A DNA stretch of 54,037 nucleotides. Origin: Sporisorium sorghi. Taxonomy: Eukaryota; Basidiomycota; Ustilaginomycetes; Ustilaginales; Ustilaginaceae. Below are positions 32,043 through 41,947 of the stretch, piece after piece (positions within the stretch are counted from its first letter, which is position 1; each line of letters begins with the position of its first letter). The translations under genes were made by a program, and so were the position numbers. The stretch lies in contig JALCCG010000151.1 of NCBI GenBank assembly GCA_023212695.1, positions 1-54,037 on the forward strand, read 5' to 3'. A model generated the notes under the pieces. The model had not been told where the DNA came from, made no database searches, and saw only the letters and a program-made list of their open reading frames with translations.

Positions 32043-33146
32043 ATGGCAGCGCAGGAGGTGGTGGCAAGCGCCTCAGCAGCTACACCCTCGGCGCTCGTCG
32101 ACTTTATCGCAGGTACCGCAGGCGGTATCGCTTCGCTGCTAGCAGGCCACCCTTTCGACACGGTCAAGACTCGACTGCAGGCGCAACCCGCCCCTTCAAT
32201 AGACACCGCCTCGACTGCATCGACCTCGTCCAAGCTGCTTTCGTCGTCGTCGTCGTCGTCAGGCGCGTGGCTGCAGTACTCTGCGACGAGCGTTTCTCAC
32301 CAAAATGCAGCTTCAGCACCAGCAGGCCATGCTGCGACACTCACACTCTCGCATCCCGCTTCTAGCACCTGCCGAGGCATTCGCGTCTCACTCCCCACCT
32401 ACCGCTCCGCCACCGACGCCTTCCGCATCATCATCAAAGAAGAACGCATCTGGGGCCTCTACAAGGGCGTCACTTTTCCCATGCTCGGCGTCGCCATCAT
32501 GAACGCCTCGATCTTCGGGCTGTACAACATCAGCCTCCGGTATCAACAGCAGCACCACCTCTTTGGCGACCATCCGATCGCGCAGGCGTTCGTTGCGGGG
32601 ATGCTGAGCGGGCTCGGCTCGTCGATGATCACCTCGCCGATTGATCTGATCAAGATCCGCGAGCAGATGGATACGTCCTCCAGAAAAAAGACGACGTGGG
32701 GGGTGTTGCGGCATGTCGTGCGCACGGAAGGTGTAAGCAAGGGCGTGTTCCGCGGCTGGTGCACCACCGCCGTGCGCGATCTGGGCTACGGACCTTACTT
32801 TGCGTCGTACGAGCTGCTCAACGCGTCGATTCGCAGCTACACGGGGAAACCGCTGACCAACGTGGATATGGCCGTCAGCGGCGCGCTTGCGGGCGTTGTT
32901 GCCTGGCTCAGCACGTTTTGGGCCGACGTGATCAAGACCAAGATCCAGGCGAGCACGCGGTTTGACGATTCGCCCGGCAAAAGAAGTCTGTTCTGGGCTA
33001 CAGCACGGGAGACGTACGCGAGTGGCGGGTGGAGGGCGTTCTTTGTGGGTGTGGGGCCGACCGTGTTGCGCGCGCTACCCGTCAATGCGGTGCTGTTCGT
33101 GACGTACGAGGCGACCAAGGACCTGCTCATCTCTAGAGGCTACTAG
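32043..33146 (+). CDS. Mitochondrial carrier family (SLC25) protein
   Basis: SLC25 carriers move metabolites across the mitochondrial inner membrane. The 367-aa product has three repeats. The first has PFDTVKTRLQ (about 38-47) and a long Ser/Ala-rich insert (about 50-110) before the next helix. The second has SPIDLIKIREQMD. The third has WADVIKTKIQ, where the usual Pro is replaced, so it departs from P-x-D/E-x-x-K/R. GTAGGIASLLAGHPFDTVKTRLQ-type wording is common in the amino-acid and acylcarnitine branch, but the substrate is not settled. The frame is open for 34 codons upstream; MAAQEVVASAS at 32043 is chosen because the helix-1 motif follows at a normal distance. It converges on the peptidase gene with 98 bp between stops. 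Confidence 0.87.
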   Translation: MAAQEVVASASAATPSALVDFIAGTAGGIASLLAGHPFDTVKTRLQAQPAPSIDTASTASTSSKLLSSSSSSSGAWLQYSATSVSHQNAASAPAGHAATLTLSHPASSTCRGIRVSLPTYRSATDAFRIIIKEERIWGLYKGVTFPMLGVAIMNASIFGLYNISLRYQQQHHLFGDHPIAQAFVAGMLSGLGSSMITSPIDLIKIREQMDTSSRKKTTWGVLRHVVRTEGVSKGVFRGWCTTAVRDLGYGPYFASYELLNASIRSYTGKPLTNVDMAVSGALAGVVAWLSTFWADVIKTKIQASTRFDDSPGKRSLFWATARETYASGGWRAFFVGVGPTVLRALPVNAVLFVTYEATKDLLISRGY

Positions 33147-33244
33147 CCAGCTGGATCACACTTTGTACTTGTATCGGATTGGAATGCATTCTTTGCGAGC
33201 CTTCATCAGTAATCTACGAGCCGATGCGCGCAATCGTGGCCCTT

Positions 33245-35830
33245 TCAGTGTTGGTGCAAGTGTCGGGCCAGCGCATCGATGTGCCGACCCAGCCGCCTCG
33301 CCTCGCCCTCGAGCCCCTGGCCCTTGTCCAGCGTGATCGCCTCCGTGACGCCGGGGAACGTCGTCGCGCCGTAGCCCAGCCAGCGGCCGGGAGCCGTGCC
33401 GAGGTGCCTGTACCACTCGCGCCCCTTGAGGCCTTTGTCATCAATCAAGCCCTGCTCGAACGTCTGCAGCTTCTTGTTGAGCTTGCGGATCTCGACGAGC
33501 ACTTTCCAGATCTCCTTGCCCACCTTGTCGTCGCCGTGCTTGCCGTGTCGACCCTCTACGCGGTCCTGATGACCGTGGTGGCGGCGGTACTTTGCAGCGA
33601 GACGTCCGAGCTTCTGCCTGAGGTGCATCTTCCGAAGCTCAAAGTGTCGCGCAGCAGCGTCCAGTTTGTGGATCGAGTGGCGAAGACCGTTCAGCCAGTG
33701 CGGGTGTTTCGCCCCCGCGCCGTGCGGAATCCCCAGCTCCTTGGCCGCCAGCCGCTCGATCTCCTCCAGATACCTGCCCAACTCGGCAGCATAGTCCTGC
33801 ACATCGAGCGGCGCAAACAGCTCGCTCGACGACCCGATCGCCATCAGCCCCACCACTTTGGCTGCGGCCTCGTGCCGGTGGAAGCCCGGGTCGCCAAACG
33901 TGTCCATCCAGTAAAAGCTGTCGTAGTTGGAGTGATACATGTAGATCGGGTCCTTCTTGGCGCGTTTGAACCCGAGATCAGTGGAGGCGATGCCGAGGTG
34001 CTGCAGGAACACGGTGTAGTCCGAGCCGGAGCCCAGGGGGTGGAAGGCGTTGAGGTCGAGTTTGTCTGAGGGCGAATTGGGGTCGTTGACTTTCGCCGCT
34101 GTGGTCTGGACGAAGCGCGAGAGCGAGGGGGACGAGGCGGCTTGAAGCACCGAGCCGGCGACCGAGACGTCGACGTTGTGGTACGCAACGACGTGATCGC
34201 GGATCCACTGGGCGTAGTCTTCGCCGAACTCGGTGGAGCCTACCAGGCCGTACTCTTCGGCGTCCCATGAGGCAAAGACGATGGTGCGCATCGGCTTCCA
34301 CCCTTTGCGATAGAGCTCGCCGAGACCTTTGATGGCTTGGTGGAACGCAGCCGTGCCCGAGTTCGGGTCGGCGGCGCCAAACGTCCACGCGTCCCGGTGG
34401 TTTCCTAGAACGACGACTTCGTCCTTGATGTGACCGGGGAGCACGGCGTAGGTGTTCCAGATATCGCGCACCTTGAGATCGACAAAGTTTTCGAGGTGGA
34501 CGACGTCGTCCGACGGCCCCGTCCAGTACTCGACCCCGTCGATGGCGCCAGCGAGGCGGTCGTTGACATCGCTCGCCTTGAGACCCTTGCCCTTGATCGA
34601 CTCGAGCAAAACTTTGGCTTCGGCGTACGACAGCGGCAGCGAGGGGATCTGCGGCAGCGAGTCGGCCTCCTCGGGCTCCAAGCGCGTCGCATTGCGGTAC
34701 GACGGCTTGCCTGGGGTCGACGGGTCACCGGGGTAAAACGACAGGCCCTGCACGGATCCACGCTGCACCGCCGAGGGATTGCGCGCCGATCCTTCAGGGT
34801 ACGCCTTGTATCCTTTGGCTTCAGTAATCTCGCCGTCCTCGATGGTGTCCGTGTAGATGATGACGCCGACGGCACCTGCTTCCTGCGCCGCACGCACCTT
34901 GAGACCGCGGAAGTTGGAGCCGTAGTCGACGAGCACGATTTTGCCTTTGACGTCGATGCCCTTGGCGGCGAGATCGGCGAAGTCCTGCTTGCGCCCCATG
35001 CCCGCGAAGACGAGCTGGCCGGACACGCTGCCGGACGCCGAGTAGCCGTGGAAGAGCGGCACACCGCGCGAGCTGGTCGGGTCGGCATCGAGGATGTCCT
35101 CTTGCAGTTTTGCGATCCAGTAGGGCGCATCGAGCTGGTCCGGCTTGGCGAGGGTGAGCGACGAGTTGACGGGGTAGTTGAGCCACACGGCGTACGTGTC
35201 CGTCCAGGCTCGCACGCCGTCTTTGCCTTCAGAGCCCTTGAGGTATGCCTGGCTCTCAGCGGAGCCAGCGTCGAACACGAGATCTGTAAGGTTCTCGCTC
35301 AGAGGCGCACCGACGAGGTTGCCCCACTCTTGGAGGATTTGAAGGGCAGAATTGTAGTCGCCCTCGGTGCCAGCGACGTGGCTGACGTTGGTGTAGCGCT
35401 TGAGCGCATCGCGCGCACCGTCGGCGGTGGGGATGGCGAGGAAGTCGGCCTCGAGCCGCGCAAAGTACTGCTTCCAGCGGGCCTCTGGCGTGTCGTTCTT
35501 CGCGAGTGCAGCGGCATCGTCGAAAAAGCCAGAGCTGTGCAAGTGCTGCGAGTAGCCGTGCACCTGCTTGGTCGCGTGAGGACACGGGTGGTGAGTAAAG
35601 AAACGTCCGAGCTTGTTGACGTCCGGCAGCTTGCAGCCGCTCATGAAGAACCAGGTGGCGCTGAGGAGCACGACGTAGAACTTCCAGCCGCGAAGCGTGT
35701 ATCTCTTTCCGCCAGGGGTGAAGACGGAGATGTGGCTGCCTCGAGGGCGGTCAGGATCGTCGAGGACATCATGGTCGCGTTTGAGCGGCGTTGAAGCCAG
35801 CTCGTAGTCGAGGGGTTGCTTCTCAGCCAT
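33245..35830 (-). CDS. M28B metallopeptidase, glutamate carboxypeptidase II-like
   Basis: Relatives include human GCPII/PSMA and yeast Vps70 and Tre1/Tre2. The 861-aa product is a type II membrane protein: a cytosolic head (1-50), one short membrane segment (about 51-66, FYVVLLSATWFFMSGC), then a large lumenal or extracellular part with a PA domain (about 290-400) and the peptidase domain. The two-zinc site looks intact: GNHRDAW, GAADPNSGTAAF, SWDAEEYGLVGS, HNVDVS and YHSNYDSFYWMD supply the expected His, Asp and Glu. A dimerisation-like C-terminal domain follows. The ATG at 35830 (MAEKQPLDYE) is preferred over an upstream frame start without homology. It probably trims peptides at the vacuole or cell surface; substrate unknown. 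Confidence 0.9.
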   Translation of the reverse strand: MAEKQPLDYELASTPLKRDHDVLDDPDRPRGSHISVFTPGGKRYTLRGWKFYVVLLSATWFFMSGCKLPDVNKLGRFFTHHPCPHATKQVHGYSQHLHSSGFFDDAAALAKNDTPEARWKQYFARLEADFLAIPTADGARDALKRYTNVSHVAGTEGDYNSALQILQEWGNLVGAPLSENLTDLVFDAGSAESQAYLKGSEGKDGVRAWTDTYAVWLNYPVNSSLTLAKPDQLDAPYWIAKLQEDILDADPTSSRGVPLFHGYSASGSVSGQLVFAGMGRKQDFADLAAKGIDVKGKIVLVDYGSNFRGLKVRAAQEAGAVGVIIYTDTIEDGEITEAKGYKAYPEGSARNPSAVQRGSVQGLSFYPGDPSTPGKPSYRNATRLEPEEADSLPQIPSLPLSYAEAKVLLESIKGKGLKASDVNDRLAGAIDGVEYWTGPSDDVVHLENFVDLKVRDIWNTYAVLPGHIKDEVVVLGNHRDAWTFGAADPNSGTAAFHQAIKGLGELYRKGWKPMRTIVFASWDAEEYGLVGSTEFGEDYAQWIRDHVVAYHNVDVSVAGSVLQAASSPSLSRFVQTTAAKVNDPNSPSDKLDLNAFHPLGSGSDYTVFLQHLGIASTDLGFKRAKKDPIYMYHSNYDSFYWMDTFGDPGFHRHEAAAKVVGLMAIGSSSELFAPLDVQDYAAELGRYLEEIERLAAKELGIPHGAGAKHPHWLNGLRHSIHKLDAAARHFELRKMHLRQKLGRLAAKYRRHHGHQDRVEGRHGKHGDDKVGKEIWKVLVEIRKLNKKLQTFEQGLIDDKGLKGREWYRHLGTAPGRWLGYGATTFPGVTEAITLDKGQGLEGEARRLGRHIDALARHLHQH

Positions 35831-36419
35831 CTTTGGAGCGAGGATACCGATATGACGATGGTAGGCGACGGGATGGAGGTAGCGAGTAGGAAGGCAAGCT
35901 GTTGACCTTTCCGTCTTTGTGCGAGCGAGACGATACACAGGAAACACGCCGTGCAAATCGCCGGATAGGCTTCAAGGGTGAGGACTGCTGCTGTGCGAGA
36001 GCTGCTTTGCTTGCTCGCTGACTGGCGTGCTTGACTGAGATATGACGCCGGCAATGCATTGACCCCGTGCTTTTCTCGCTCTCTTTGGCAGCGCAACAGC
36101 GCAACAGTCGATCTGTGCGCACCGAGCGTTATCGGGGACGTGGGATTTTTGCTAAGATGTTAGAGCGACGATACGTCCAGAATCAGTTGTTTCGGTCTAA
36201 CAAATCGAAAATTTCGCCCAGATGTGGAGGAAACGCAGCCAAAAAAACGAGCTCGACTCGGCCATCTTTCTCCTCACCACCATCCTATCCATTCAAGCTA
36301 CGAGCTTGGACGACTCGAAAGCTGCTGGCAGCCATGGCTCAAGCGGCGCATAGTCAGAGGCAGCTGAATGCTCTGTTGACCAGCATCACATAGCATTTCA
36401 CCGCTCCGAGCTGCTGACA
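35831..36419. other. Divergent promoter region, peptidase and rev1
   Basis: 589 bases between divergent ATGs, with no supported frame or repeat. Confidence 0.5.
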
Positions 36420-39400
36420 ATGCCAAACGAATCCAACGACGAAGCGCCTCCTTCCCGCAAGCGCAAGGTGCAGTGGGCAGACGAGGATGACGGTGACGAC
36501 GACAAGAAGCTGGCTACGGTCGCACCCTCGCATCAAACGCAAGATGGCCAAGAGATGGACCTCGCCAGCTCTCACGTCGACGAGCACGGCATGCTCATAC
36601 CGACGCTCGCTGATGCGCCAGCAGACTCGACTGAAGCGAAAACTGGCTCGAGCAGCAAACCAGCGCAGAAGCAGTACCTCTCCTCGGACATCTACAACCC
36701 CATCGAGTACGGCGACTTTCGCTCCTACATGAAGCACAAACGAGCCAAGCTCAAAGTACAAGAAGCTTCGCTCCTCCAAGAAGAAGAAGCTCTCTTACGC
36801 GTCCAAGACGCCGACAAGCACGACGGCTTGGCGGCTGAAATCGAAGCCAGCGGAGGCAAGCGCTCTGACGCTCTCAAAGGCTGCTGCATCTACATCAATG
36901 GCCAGACTCATCCGCCCTACAGCGAGCTGAGGCGCCTGCTCGTGCTCCATGGCGGGGATCTCATGGCCTATCTCGACCAAAAGTCGCCCGTCACGCACAT
37001 TGTCGCTTCCAACTTGACGCCCAAGAAGCGCATCGAGTTCAAGGACTATAAAGTGGTGCTGCCTGGATGGATCCTGGAGAGCATCGAGCTGGGGAGGAAG
37101 GCGGATTGGAGAAAGTGGCGCTGCGATGCTATCACTGGTTCCAACGGTCACACTTCCAACAGCATGGTTGGCAAGCCCGCCGGTCCAACGTCTGACGGCC
37201 CTTTAGGACTGGGCGACTGGCGTAACCTGGATCGAATTGCAAAGCTGCCCAGGCAACTTCCACGCATTGGCGATGAGGACGAGAGTCCGTGGGGCAAGCC
37301 GACGAACCAGACCAATCTGCTGGATCGCTTCACGAGGAAAGAGCTGCGACCAGCGGAGAAGGTCGAGGCGTCGCGTCCTACGACCACGGGCAAAATCGCC
37401 GCCGCACCTGAGCCAGAAGGTCAGCCCGCGCCTCCTCAAAAGCCACCGACCACCAAGGGCGCCCGTTTCGGTGGTGAGGACCACATCATCCAGCCAGCTG
37501 CTTCGACGACACCTACCCAGGCTGCGAGCCCGTTGCCATCTACAAAGTCTCCCCCACCCGATTCGAGTACAGAGCCATCGACAGAAGCTGCCAGTGACCC
37601 AACAACCGGAGAACCAACGACGATGCCCGGCCCCGTCACTCCCACCAAACCCAAAGACACCGTCGACTACAGCATCGGCACCGACCCTGCCTCCAAAAAG
37701 GCTGCCATCGCCATCAGCCGCGGCCATTATGCGTCGCGCCCTTCGAACACGCATGCCGCCCGACTGCTCGCCAGCCCCAGCTGGAGGGAGCGCAACACAG
37801 CCACCAGCGAGGGCTTTCTCGCCGGCTACTTTGCCAAGTCGCGCTTGCACCACCTCAGCACCTGGAAAACAAGCTTGCAAGACATGGTCAGCTCGGCGCT
37901 GCGTGAAGCAGGTCGTCCTCTAGGCAGCTCCGACTTGCCCAAAGGCGTGCAACGCGTCATCATGCACATCGACTTTGACAGCTTCTTTGTTGCCGTCGGT
38001 CTCAAGAAGCGGCCCGACCTTCAAGACAAGCCCGTCGTCGTTTGCCACGGAACTGGGTTTCGTCTGCCCGCTGCCAAAGCAGGAGACGAGAATCGGTCGT
38101 CGAGCACGTCCGAGATCGCGTCCTGCAGCTACAAGGCACGTGAATTCGGCATCCGCAACGGCATGAGTCTGGGTCAGGCTAAGCGGCTTTGTCCGCACGT
38201 CGAGACCATTCCGTACGATTTCGAAGCGTACAACTCGATCAGCCTCACCTTCTATACGTTCTTGCTCGAGCATTCCGATGCGCTCCAGGCTGTATCTGTA
38301 GACGAGGCGCTGGTCGATGTCAGCTTGCTTCTGCAGATCATGCGACAAGGCGATACCACAGCAGGAACGCTCTACGACCGATATCGCGACCATCTCGGCT
38401 CGCAGGGTCAAATTTGGACCGCCGAAAAGCAGCTAGCCGAAGCCTTTCGAGACGAGATCCGAGATCGCTGTGGCTGCGAAGCCAGTATCGGCATCGGTTC
38501 CAATATCCTTCTTGCTCGACTTGCAACGCGCAAAGCCAAGCCTGGCGGCTCCTTCCATCTCACCGATGACGCCAAGCAGCCCTTTCTGGATGCGCTCGAT
38601 GTCGACGATCTGCATGGCATCGGCTGGAGCCTGCGTGATCGCATGCGCGAGCTTTTTGCGACCATCAACATCGGCGAGATCCTCGCCAAGACCAACGAGC
38701 GCAGACTCATCGCCGAGTTTGGCCCCAAAAAAGGCAAGATGATCTGGGACAAGATGCACGGCATCGACGCTGACAGGCTGGAGGGCAACAAGCTGCGACA
38801 GTCGGTGGGGTCGCACGTCAACTACGGCATTCGCTTCTTGACCGAGCAAGAGGCTGAGAACTTTGTGACGGGCATGTGCCAGGAGGTGGCACAGCGAGCG
38901 AGAGCCGTCAAACTGAGGGGAAGGCAGGTGTCGGTGCAGGTCATGGTGCGGGCCAAGGATGCACCGGTCGAGGCGCCCAAGTTCTTGGGGCATGGTGTGT
39001 GCGATACGCATCATCGGAGCGTGCAGGTCAGTGGGCCTGGCGGCGTGGCCATCGACGACGAGACGCGCATCAGAGCAGCTGCTTGGCCGTTGATTCGCGA
39101 TCTCAAGGCCGATCCCAAGGAGCTGCGTGGCATCGCGATTGGTCTCAACAAGCTCGAGCCTGCCGAGGGCAATGCACTGTCACCGGCCAAGCCCAAGAGC
39201 GGGCAGTCGGTGCTCAATTTCGGCGCTGCTGTGCCACGCTCCAAGTCGGGTTCTGCGTCGGCTCGAGAGCTTGCAGAGGATGACGCGGAGGAAGCGAGCG
39301 ATGTCGAGCAAACCGACGAGCCTGGGGTTGTGCTCCCGGCTTTGCTCGAGAAAGGTCCGGAAGCTGCTACACCCAGACGACCCGGCGATGCGGACAAGCT

Positions 39401-40862
39401 CAAGGTGCTTTCTCATAAATCGCCCGCAGTCGAAAGCTCTCCGCTCGGTCTGCCTCCCGCGACGCAGCTCATGCTTCCCTCCGAGTCACAAATCGATCCC
39501 GACGTCTTTGATGCTCTGCCAACGCAGTACCGCCGGCAGATCGAGGCCAAGTTCGGAGGCGCATTCGACAATGATCCCGACAGTGACCCGGAAGCCAACG
39601 TCGACGAAGCGGCCCAAACGCCGAAAGCTACACCTCGCCCCTCTCAAAGCCGACCACGAGTGCTGCCGCGCTCAACGCCAACAACACCGCAGAAAGCCAA
39701 AGCGGCTCCCTCTGCCGCGATGGCGGAAGCGCTCATGCTGCCGTCTGCATCGCAGATCGACCCTGCCGTCCTCGCCGAACTTCCCGACTCTGTGCGCAAA
39801 GAGATCGAGCGCCAGGTGGGCTTTATCTCGAATGAAGCTTCTTCCGGCCCGTCTTCAGTGGAAACCACACCGACGTCGGCAGCGCGCAAAAAGACGGCCA
39901 ACACTTCGACCTTGGCTGGCTTTCTTCGACAAGACGGCAAAGCAGCTGATCGGCGCAACGCTCTATTTCGATCCGTCTCCGAGTCGCCGACCAAGAAGCG
40001 TGTGGTGCATCGGCTGCTGCACGCGGCAGGCAACTACGTCGCACCCAACCAGCCGCTAGTGGACCGCGATGCCGTGCTGGCGATGGACCCGAGCAAGATC
40101 CCTACCGAAGCATTGGTGGCAGTAGGCATCGACGCCGAGGTGTTCCGCGCGCTGCCGGTCGAATTACAGCGCGAGACGTTTCGACACCACTCGGAGCAGA
40201 AAAAGTCGGAAAAGGCGCGGTTCAAGGCGGGCAAGACGAACACATTCGAGCAAGTGACGCTGGCCGAGCAGCGGAGGAGGGCGACGGTGCGGGCGGCGCA
40301 GAACGAAGTTGCGGCGCAAAAAGCGATGGAGGAGCGGCTGCGTGCGCACCATGGGGGAGGTGGCAAGGCGAAGAAGAGTGTAGCGCCGGCTGGGGTGGAG
40401 GAAGAGGAGGAAGCGAGACGCAATCCGCCGCTGTACCTTGTTGCACGCCCGAGACGGCGCACTCCTCGTGGCGAGGCTCGCATCTTTGGCGCAGCAGACG
40501 ATCAGGCTATCGTCTCGGGGAGCGATCCACCCTCGATCCGCGGGCTCAGCAGGCACAACGACGTCGAGACGCTCATCGGGCAGTGGGTGTCTGCATTCGC
40601 CAAGAAAGGCCCCAGAGCGGGGGACGTGGATCGCATCGGTGCGTACCTCGCCGATCTCGTGCGCAGCGCTGCGCGAACCAAGGTGGAAGACGCGCAGAAG
40701 GCGGTGCAGCTCATGCGGTTGATCGAGACGCGGTTGGGCGAGGTGGAAGCGAAGACTGGGGATGTGAAGAAGGACGAGTGGGATGCGGCAAGGGAAAAGA
40801 TTCGGGGGGCAGTGCAGGAGCAGGCGAGGAAAGCCTTTGGTGGGTCGGAGATCGGGTTTTGA
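36420..40862 (+). CDS. rev1: Translesion DNA polymerase Rev1 (deoxycytidyl transferase)
   Basis: Rev1 inserts dCMP opposite damaged bases and scaffolds other translesion polymerases on PCNA. The 1480-aa product has a BRCT domain (about 155-245, with GWILESI near its end), a Y-family polymerase core (about 510-880) with metal ligands Asp518/Asp520 in HIDFDSFF and Asp628/Glu629 in SVDEAL, and YKAREFGIRNGMSLGQA in the fingers. Ubiquitin-binding motifs (UBM) follow at about 1018-1043 and 1106-1132, both of LPSxSQIDPxV type. A weaker third one is at about 1223-1255 (VFRALPVELQRE). The last ~100 residues fit the Rev1 C-terminal domain. It is longer than yeast Rev1 (985) mainly because of linkers. 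Unspliced; start is the first ATG. Confidence 0.96.
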   Translation: MPNESNDEAPPSRKRKVQWADEDDGDDDKKLATVAPSHQTQDGQEMDLASSHVDEHGMLIPTLADAPADSTEAKTGSSSKPAQKQYLSSDIYNPIEYGDFRSYMKHKRAKLKVQEASLLQEEEALLRVQDADKHDGLAAEIEASGGKRSDALKGCCIYINGQTHPPYSELRRLLVLHGGDLMAYLDQKSPVTHIVASNLTPKKRIEFKDYKVVLPGWILESIELGRKADWRKWRCDAITGSNGHTSNSMVGKPAGPTSDGPLGLGDWRNLDRIAKLPRQLPRIGDEDESPWGKPTNQTNLLDRFTRKELRPAEKVEASRPTTTGKIAAAPEPEGQPAPPQKPPTTKGARFGGEDHIIQPAASTTPTQAASPLPSTKSPPPDSSTEPSTEAASDPTTGEPTTMPGPVTPTKPKDTVDYSIGTDPASKKAAIAISRGHYASRPSNTHAARLLASPSWRERNTATSEGFLAGYFAKSRLHHLSTWKTSLQDMVSSALREAGRPLGSSDLPKGVQRVIMHIDFDSFFVAVGLKKRPDLQDKPVVVCHGTGFRLPAAKAGDENRSSSTSEIASCSYKAREFGIRNGMSLGQAKRLCPHVETIPYDFEAYNSISLTFYTFLLEHSDALQAVSVDEALVDVSLLLQIMRQGDTTAGTLYDRYRDHLGSQGQIWTAEKQLAEAFRDEIRDRCGCEASIGIGSNILLARLATRKAKPGGSFHLTDDAKQPFLDALDVDDLHGIGWSLRDRMRELFATINIGEILAKTNERRLIAEFGPKKGKMIWDKMHGIDADRLEGNKLRQSVGSHVNYGIRFLTEQEAENFVTGMCQEVAQRARAVKLRGRQVSVQVMVRAKDAPVEAPKFLGHGVCDTHHRSVQVSGPGGVAIDDETRIRAAAWPLIRDLKADPKELRGIAIGLNKLEPAEGNALSPAKPKSGQSVLNFGAAVPRSKSGSASARELAEDDAEEASDVEQTDEPGVVLPALLEKGPEAATPRRPGDADKLKVLSHKSPAVESSPLGLPPATQLMLPSESQIDPDVFDALPTQYRRQIEAKFGGAFDNDPDSDPEANVDEAAQTPKATPRPSQSRPRVLPRSTPTTPQKAKAAPSAAMAEALMLPSASQIDPAVLAELPDSVRKEIERQVGFISNEASSGPSSVETTPTSAARKKTANTSTLAGFLRQDGKAADRRNALFRSVSESPTKKRVVHRLLHAAGNYVAPNQPLVDRDAVLAMDPSKIPTEALVAVGIDAEVFRALPVELQRETFRHHSEQKKSEKARFKAGKTNTFEQVTLAEQRRRATVRAAQNEVAAQKAMEERLRAHHGGGGKAKKSVAPAGVEEEEEARRNPPLYLVARPRRRTPRGEARIFGAADDQAIVSGSDPPSIRGLSRHNDVETLIGQWVSAFAKKGPRAGDVDRIGAYLADLVRSAARTKVEDAQKAVQLMRLIETRLGEVEAKTGDVKKDEWDAAREKIRGAVQEQARKAFGGSEIGF

Positions 40863-41348
40863 GGAGCGAATACATGTAGGGCATGGCAACAGCGTCAATC
40901 AAAGGTCTTTGATAAGACGTTGTACGGACAGAATGGGTCCCACACGGCGCAGCAACCACTAAGCCCACAGTGGGACACAATGAATCGCTTGCTCAAGCAC
41001 ACGACCAGTGTCGACACGCTCAGCCGACGCCTGTCCAATTCCGCCGGCGCTCTGTGCGCATGAATTGTTCACACGACTTTCGAAACGAGTCCCGATCGGG
41101 TTAGCGTCTTTCATGCGAACACGATTGCACGCACACAGCCTTCGTAGAGGTCCAGCCACAACGGCAAGTAGTTGCAGGGCGATAGTACAGGAACAATGGG
41201 CCAGCTTGTCTAGCTTTGCGCTGCTGCAGATTCGGCCCAGACAAGGCATTTTTTGGGTCAAAATGTGCAGAGGGACGGCGTAACACTCACGAAAAAATGA
41301 TGTGGAGTTTTTGAAGCCGAGTCGACGCTTCCCCCACGCCGACTCCTC
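40863..41348. other. Intergenic, rev1 to small uncharacterised gene
   Basis: 486 bases with the rev1 3' end and the upstream region of the next gene. No feature seen. Confidence 0.5.
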
Positions 41349-41921
41349 ATGACCATCTTTGCCACCATCATCTTCGCAGACCCCTCGATGACCAACACCA
41401 TGCCGACAGCACATCCACTGCCAACCGAGCTGCACACTCTCCTCAACCGCGACCAGCAACCCGACTCACTGCCACCCCTTTGCCCACAAAAACCCTTCTC
41501 ACCCTCCCTGCAACCCACCATCTCCTCGCTCGCCTACCCCGTCCCCGTGCGCGGCATCCTGCACCTGCTCAACGACGACCTCGAATCTGCGCACACGCTG
41601 GTGCAAGACGACGACGGCAGCCGCGACTCCAATTTGATCCATTCGATCCTGCACCGCCGCGAGGGCGATTTCTGGAACTCGAAATGGTGGCTCAACCAGT
41701 TCACGCATCCGTTCCTGGACCAGCTGTATTCGCAAAAAGGTGTGGACGGGAGGAAGGGCGCCAAGCAGTTTGTGGATCTGATTGATAACATCACTTCAAA
41801 GGGTGCGGCGACCGCTTGTGCTGCACAGCGCGATGTCAAGCAGGCGAAGGAGTGGCAGTGGAAGGAGCACTCGGCACTCGCGCACTATCTCTTTCAACAG
41901 TACAACATCCAGCTAACTTGA
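41349..41921 (+). CDS. Uncharacterised conserved-looking 190-aa protein
   Basis: No function is known to me. The 190-aa product has a compact helical second half: LHLLNDDLESAHTLVQ, then SILHRREGDFWNSKWWLNQFTHPFLDQLY, and a Gln/Lys/Trp-rich end (EWQWKEHSALAHYLFQQYNIQ). The first block and the HRREGD-x2-N-x2-WW block recall short uncharacterised proteins of bacteria and fungi, which supports a real gene. No signal peptide or clear membrane helix is seen; the first ATG gives a short hydrophobic start (MTIFATIIFADP), and ATGs at 41388 or 41400 are possible alternatives. The stop lies only 26 bases from the stop of the convergent Mcy1-like gene, so their transcripts probably overlap. Confidence 0.7.
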   Translation: MTIFATIIFADPSMTNTMPTAHPLPTELHTLLNRDQQPDSLPPLCPQKPFSPSLQPTISSLAYPVPVRGILHLLNDDLESAHTLVQDDDGSRDSNLIHSILHRREGDFWNSKWWLNQFTHPFLDQLYSQKGVDGRKGAKQFVDLIDNITSKGAATACAAQRDVKQAKEWQWKEHSALAHYLFQQYNIQLT

Positions 41922-41947
41922 AAAGCAATGCATTGCAATCGCCCACG

